From Bacteroidota bacterium (GTDB lineage: Bacteria; Bacteroidota; Bacteroidia; Bacteroidales; UBA1715): 6,607 nt of DNA. Position numbers and translations under genes: made by a program. Below the pieces are notes generated by a model, which did no database searches, was not told the DNA's origin, and saw only the letters and a program-made list of their open reading frames with translations. Of this stretch, positions 6,311 through 6,607 are shown piece after piece. The stretch covers positions 1 to 6,607 of the forward strand of contig JAJUFK010000134.1 of the NCBI GenBank assembly GCA_029266015.1. The letters are read 5' to 3'. Position 1 is the stretch's first letter; every line of letters starts with the position of its first letter.

Positions 6311-6607
6311 ATGAAGTATATTTTATATCTGTGTGCATTTCTTGTAATAGCATTAGTTTTTTCTTGTAAAAAACAAACTAAAACAGTTATTGCCAATATT
6401 GTGTGGAATGACAGTCATTTTGTATATGTAGATGATACGTGGTATGCTGCTATTGCCGAAGGTACGTCTGATAATTATTATGTGTTGTCATATAAACAAC
6501 TTACAAGAGTTTTGCAAGGAGTTAATAAAAAGATTTCGTTTTCGGTAGAAGATTCAAAAGCGGCTAAACATACAATTGTTATTTTTAACGATAGCAATGG
6601 TGATAAA
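6311..6607 (+). CDS. Putative lipoprotein of unknown function (partial, C-terminus outside the window)
   Basis: Ninety-nine codons are open to the window end without a stop. The N-terminus is a clear type II signal peptide: MKY, a hydrophobic core (ILYLCAFLVIALV), then lipobox V-F-S-C with Cys19 as the lipidated residue, so the mature protein should be membrane-anchored facing the periplasm or displayed on the outer membrane. The residues after Cys19 are K-K-Q-T-K, without the acidic cluster of the known Bacteroidota surface-export signal, which mildly favours a periplasmic location. The mature part begins KTVIANIVWNDSHFVYVDDTWYAAI, is rich in Val/Tyr/Trp and looks mostly beta-stranded. I recognise no domain. 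The only ATG fitting a signal peptide is at 6311, and the frame is open with normal codon use. It is separated from oadB by a terminator, so a link to the pump is not implied. Confidence 0.75.
   Translation, partial: MKYILYLCAFLVIALVFSCKKQTKTVIANIVWNDSHFVYVDDTWYAAIAEGTSDNYYVLSYKQLTRVLQGVNKKISFSVEDSKAAKHTIVIFNDSNGDK

Noticed and set aside
6184..6396. Minus-strand open frame of 70 codons across the oadB end, the terminator and the lipoprotein start
   Set aside because: It reads through a terminator hairpin and overlaps two real genes; its low-complexity, Tyr/Ile-rich translation reflects A/T-rich intergenic DNA.

Overview
This AT-rich window reads as a Bacteroidota (Bacteroidetes) genome, most likely a Bacteroidales-type anaerobe. 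The evidence is the protein families (PorT-like outer-membrane barrel, NatAB-type ABC-2 exporter, the Bacteroidota form of the OadGAB sodium pump), A/T-rich gene starts without strong Shine-Dalgarno sequences, TAnnTTTG-type -7 promoter elements, and TAA as the stop codon of all five complete genes. The genus cannot be fixed from this sequence.

Layout. Positions 1-2502 are a tightly packed minus-strand operon, read right to left. It holds an ABC ATPase (2502-1567), an ABC-2 membrane permease overlapping it by 8 bases (1574-237), and an outer-membrane beta-barrel protein starting one base after the permease stop (235 to beyond position 1). Positions 2503-2696 are a divergent intergenic region with a perfect 10+10 bp inverted repeat that overlaps a candidate promoter for the ABC operon. 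Positions 2697-6204 are a plus-strand sodium-translocating decarboxylase cluster in the order gamma-alpha-beta (oadG, oadA, oadB). A strong intrinsic terminator hairpin lies between oadA and oadB, and a second closes the cluster after oadB. A further plus-strand gene starts at 6311, coding for a lipoprotein of unknown function, and runs off the window end.

How the genes work together. OadA (carboxyltransferase plus biotin carrier in one chain) moves the carboxyl group of a 2-oxo-dicarboxylic acid, presumably oxaloacetate, to biotin. OadB decarboxylates carboxybiotin in the membrane and pumps Na+ out. OadG is the small membrane anchor joining the two. The ABC pair is a separate, divergently transcribed exporter of unknown substrate.

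I see no mobile elements, CRISPR arrays, tRNA or rRNA genes. Nothing here is clearly a new system. The points most worth a second look are an OadA active site in which one of the usual metal-binding histidines is Gln, the terminator placed inside the oad cluster, an OadG with no histidine at all, and the inverted repeat in the divergent promoter region.
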